DNA of 15,302 nt, taken from Deltaproteobacteria bacterium CG07_land_8_20_14_0_80_60_11 (GTDB lineage: Bacteria > Desulfobacterota > Desulfobaccia > Desulfobaccales > 0-14-0-80-60-11). Below the pieces are notes generated by a model that worked only from the letters and a program-made list of their open reading frames with translations, did not search any database and had not been told where the DNA came from. The stretch covers positions 9,951 through 25,252 of the forward strand of contig PEWM01000124.1 of the NCBI GenBank assembly GCA_002779455.1, read 5' to 3'. Shown here piece after piece: positions 13,953 through 15,302 of this stretch (positions are counted from its first letter, which is position 1; each line of letters begins with the position of its first letter). The translations under genes were made by a program, and so were the position numbers.

Positions 13953-14891
13953 CTATTGTTTCCCGTTTTCCGTTTTTCGTTTTCCGTCTCCGGTCTGCGA
14001 TCTTCCTGGCTTTGGCTGAAAGCTGAAAGCTGACGGCTGATAGCTTTCCTCATAAATCTCCGGAAACTGGTTTTTCCAGCGCCGGTGGAGCCAGAGCCAC
14101 TGTTCCGGGCAAGTCCGCACCCAGGCCTCGATGACCCGGCTCTGGAGTTCCAGGTGGCGCCGGATGTCGGCCTGGGCGTCGGAGGTTTTCATCAGGGGCA
14201 GCGGCGGCAGGATCACCATGAGGTGACGCCCGTCGGCCAGGCGCCGGGACAGGGTGGGCAGGACCGGCACCCCCCGGCGGGCCAAAAGCGCCGCCACCGG
14301 GGTGGTGCGGGCCGGCCGGCCGAAAAAGTTCACCAGGAGGCCGCCCCCGGTGGTGGTGTTCTGGTCGATGACAATCCCCACCACCCGGTTCTGCCGCAGG
14401 TGTCCCAGAATCTCCTTCATGCCCTGCTGTTTGGCCACCATGGAGTTGCCGCTCCGCTGCCGGAGATACCGGGCCAGCCGCGCCGCCCACGGATGGTCCA
14501 TCTCCCGGCCCACCACCGTCACGGGGTAGTGTTTCAGCCCGAAGGCCATCACGGTGTATTCCCAGTTGCCGGCGTGGGCCGCGATGGCCACCATACCCCG
14601 GCCCTGGGCCAGGGCGGCCTGAACGTGCTCCTCCCCCAAAATGATCACTTTCCGGCTAATAAGCGGCAGCGGGGCCAGGAGCAGTTCGCCAATTTCCCAG
14701 CCGAAGCGCACGAAATGGCAGAAGACCCGCCGGGCCAGACGCTCCCTGGCCGCGGGGCTGAGGGCCGCGCCGTAGGCCAACTTTAGGTTGGCCAGGGTGA
14801 TTCGCCGGCGCCGCCGGTCCAGGCGGTACCAGAGGGTTGCCAGGCTCCGCACCAGCCAGTCGCGGCAATGGGCCATGATTCGCTCTGGCAT
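13953..14891 (-). CDS. Lipid A / lysophospholipid acyltransferase, LpxL(HtrB)-like, with repeat-derived C-terminal tail
   Basis: 312 residues from ATG 14889-14891. LpxL/HtrB enzymes add a secondary fatty acid to lipid A at the inner membrane. The domain shows WLVRSLATLWYRL, NLKLAYG, the acyltransferase motif HAGNWE (catalytic His106, Glu111), VVGREMDHPWAARL, GIVIDQNTTTGGGLLVNFFGR and the terminal WLWLHRRWK. Lipid A is the expected substrate class, but other lysolipids are possible. After the normal end (FPEIYEES) come 29 extra residues (284-312), rich in Lys, Gln and Ser and encoded by simple repeats (13956-14042). The start is uncertain: the frame opens at TTG 14948, ATG 14891 lies inside a perfect hairpin, and ATG 14876 is also possible; none has a good Shine-Dalgarno. 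It is upstream of the thioesterase gene. Confidence 0.85.
   Translation of the reverse strand: MPERIMAHCRDWLVRSLATLWYRLDRRRRRITLANLKLAYGAALSPAARERLARRVFCHFVRFGWEIGELLLAPLPLISRKVIILGEEHVQAALAQGRGMVAIAAHAGNWEYTVMAFGLKHYPVTVVGREMDHPWAARLARYLRQRSGNSMVAKQQGMKEILGHLRQNRVVGIVIDQNTTTGGGLLVNFFGRPARTTPVAALLARRGVPVLPTLSRRLADGRHLMVILPPLPLMKTSDAQADIRRHLELQSRVIEAWVRTCPEQWLWLHRRWKNQFPEIYEESYQPSAFSFQPKPGRSQTGDGKRKTENGKQ
13956..14042. repeat. 7-nt tandem repeat region encoding the acyltransferase tail
   Basis: Two degenerate arrays with 7-nt units. Five units lie at 13959-13993 (TTTCCCG, TTTTCCG, TTTTTCG, TTTTCCG, TCTCCGG). Four lie at 14015-14042 (GCTGAAA twice, then GCTGACG, GCTGATA). Two minus-strand frames are open through it, which is why both flanking genes appear extended. 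Confidence 0.8.
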
Positions 14892-14907
14892 CTGATTTTC
14901 AGATGCC
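14887..14907. repeat. Perfect 9-bp hairpin covering the acyltransferase ATG
   Basis: GGCATCTGA (14887-14895) and TCAGATGCC (14899-14907) pair perfectly around a 3-nt loop. In the minus-strand transcript the ATG at 14889-14891 lies in the 3' arm of this stem, and a purine-rich AAGGGGG lies just 5' of the other arm. Confidence 0.7.
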
Positions 14908-14950
14908 CCCTTAGTATGGCGTTTCACAATATATTTGACATTTAACAACC

Positions 14951-14981
14951 GGGGGGTTTATCCCCCCTTTTCTAAAGGGGG
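14951..14981. repeat. Overlapping G/C-run hairpins upstream of the acyltransferase
   Basis: Six G (14951-14956) can pair with six C (14962-14967), or CCCCCTTT (14963-14970) can pair with AAAGGGGG (14974-14981) around TCT. The two stems share the C run and exclude each other. It resembles a dispersed palindromic repeat. Confidence 0.7.
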
Positions 14982-15019
14982 TGATACCAAACTGCGATCA
15001 TATAGGTAATTTATCTTAC

Positions 15020-15078
15020 GTAGGGGCGGACCCATGTGTCCGCCCTCAGGCTGGGCGCACACGCGGGTGCGCCCCTAC
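15020..15078. repeat. 59-nt double-hairpin palindromic repeat, family B full copy
   Basis: Outer arms GTAGGGGCG and CGCCCCTAC enclose two hairpins: GGGCGGAC (15024-15031) / GTCCGCCC (15037-15044), and GGGCGCAC (15053-15060) / GTGCGCCC (15067-15074). The right 43 nt recur at 3782-3824. It lies in the 212-bp gap between the partial gene at the window end and the acyltransferase, both on the minus strand. Confidence 0.9.
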
Positions 15079-15103
15079 ATACCCATCAGCCCTCCGGGCG
15101 CGC

Positions 15104-15302
15104 TCACATGTTCCTCCCCGAGGGCACAGCAGCCGGTTTCGCCGCGGCCGGGGTCCTGGCTTGCCGCTTCACGGCAGGCGTCTGGCGCCGGCCATAGAGC
15201 CGCACTGCCTCTTCGCCCACCAGGTCGGCAACCCGGGCCATGAGGAGCCGGGCCGCCACCTCCTTGCCCCCGTGGTAGGCCGCCGTGCGGCCCCAGTACC
15301 AG
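15104..15302 (-). CDS. Unidentified protein, C-terminal end only
   Basis: The last 65 residues of a minus-strand gene that runs off the window end, with stop TGA at 15104-15106. The readable part starts WYWGRTAAYHGGKEVAARLL and continues through MARVADLVGEEAVRLYGRR, a probable amphipathic helix, then an Ala/Pro/Lys/Arg-rich tail ending VPSGRNM. Codon choice (G/C at third positions) matches the neighbouring genes, which supports a real gene. I do not recognise the family. The low-complexity tail suggests a flexible C-terminus. It is upstream of the acyltransferase on the same strand, separated by two palindromic repeats. Confidence 0.6.
   Translation of the reverse strand, partial: WYWGRTAAYHGGKEVAARLLMARVADLVGEEAVRLYGRRQTPAVKRQARTPAAAKPAAVPSGRNM

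Noticed and set aside
13959..14042. CRISPR array
   Set aside because: The repeats are 7-nt degenerate units without spacers. No direct repeats of 23-40 nt with regular spacing occur anywhere in the window.
13937..14053. N-terminal extension of the thioesterase to 14053
   Set aside because: The added residues are the 7-nt repeat read in another frame, overlapping the acyltransferase gene. The ATG at 13936 has a Shine-Dalgarno and gives normal family length.

Overview
The window is 15.3 kb of visibly GC-rich bacterial chromosome. It carries ordinary biosynthetic and envelope genes separated by unusually repeat-rich intergenic DNA. A Gram-negative host is indicated by an Mla phospholipid-transport operon and a lipid A-type acyltransferase. 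The adjacent lysC-cimA pair, the gap-pgk-tpiA order and the many short palindromic repeats suggest a member of the Desulfobacterota (former Deltaproteobacteria). That placement is inference; no rRNA, tRNA or other phylogenetic marker is present.

Layout. Positions 1-122 hold the end of a macro-domain protein. Positions 216-638 (-) hold a small thioredoxin-fold-like protein of unknown function with its own promoter and terminator. Positions 900-1310 (+) hold a divergent HisI-like protein that has lost two of the three metal-binding aspartates. folD (-) and lysC (+) are divergent, and lysC is followed by cimA. Together lysC and cimA commit carbon to the aspartate family and to threonine-independent isoleucine synthesis. 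gap-pgk-tpiA (5733-8717, -) is a compact lower-glycolysis/gluconeogenesis operon, and its GAPDH carries residues typical of NADP-using enzymes. mlaE-mlaF-mlaD-mlaC (9108-11786, +) encode a retrograde phospholipid ABC system without a visible mlaB, followed by an MFS transporter. A PaaI-type thioesterase and an LpxL/HtrB-like acyltransferase form a short minus-strand unit (13502-14891). The window ends inside an unidentified gene on the minus strand.

The most unusual content is in the repeats. (1) Two nearly identical 29-nt perfect palindromes (1320-1348, 8910-8938) share termini with a second family (15020-15078, plus a left-truncated copy at 3782-3824) whose copies differ only in loops and spacers. 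(2) A 298-bp region (13188-13485) is bounded by perfect 24-bp inverted repeats. (3) A different 11-bp-arm palindrome lies at 5584-5608. (4) 7-nt tandem repeats at the end of the acyltransferase gene encode an extra C-terminal tail. No CRISPR array, complete insertion sequence, phage gene or RNA gene was found. I see no clearly new multi-gene system; the best leads are the repeat families, the altered HisI-like protein and the GAPDH coenzyme signature.
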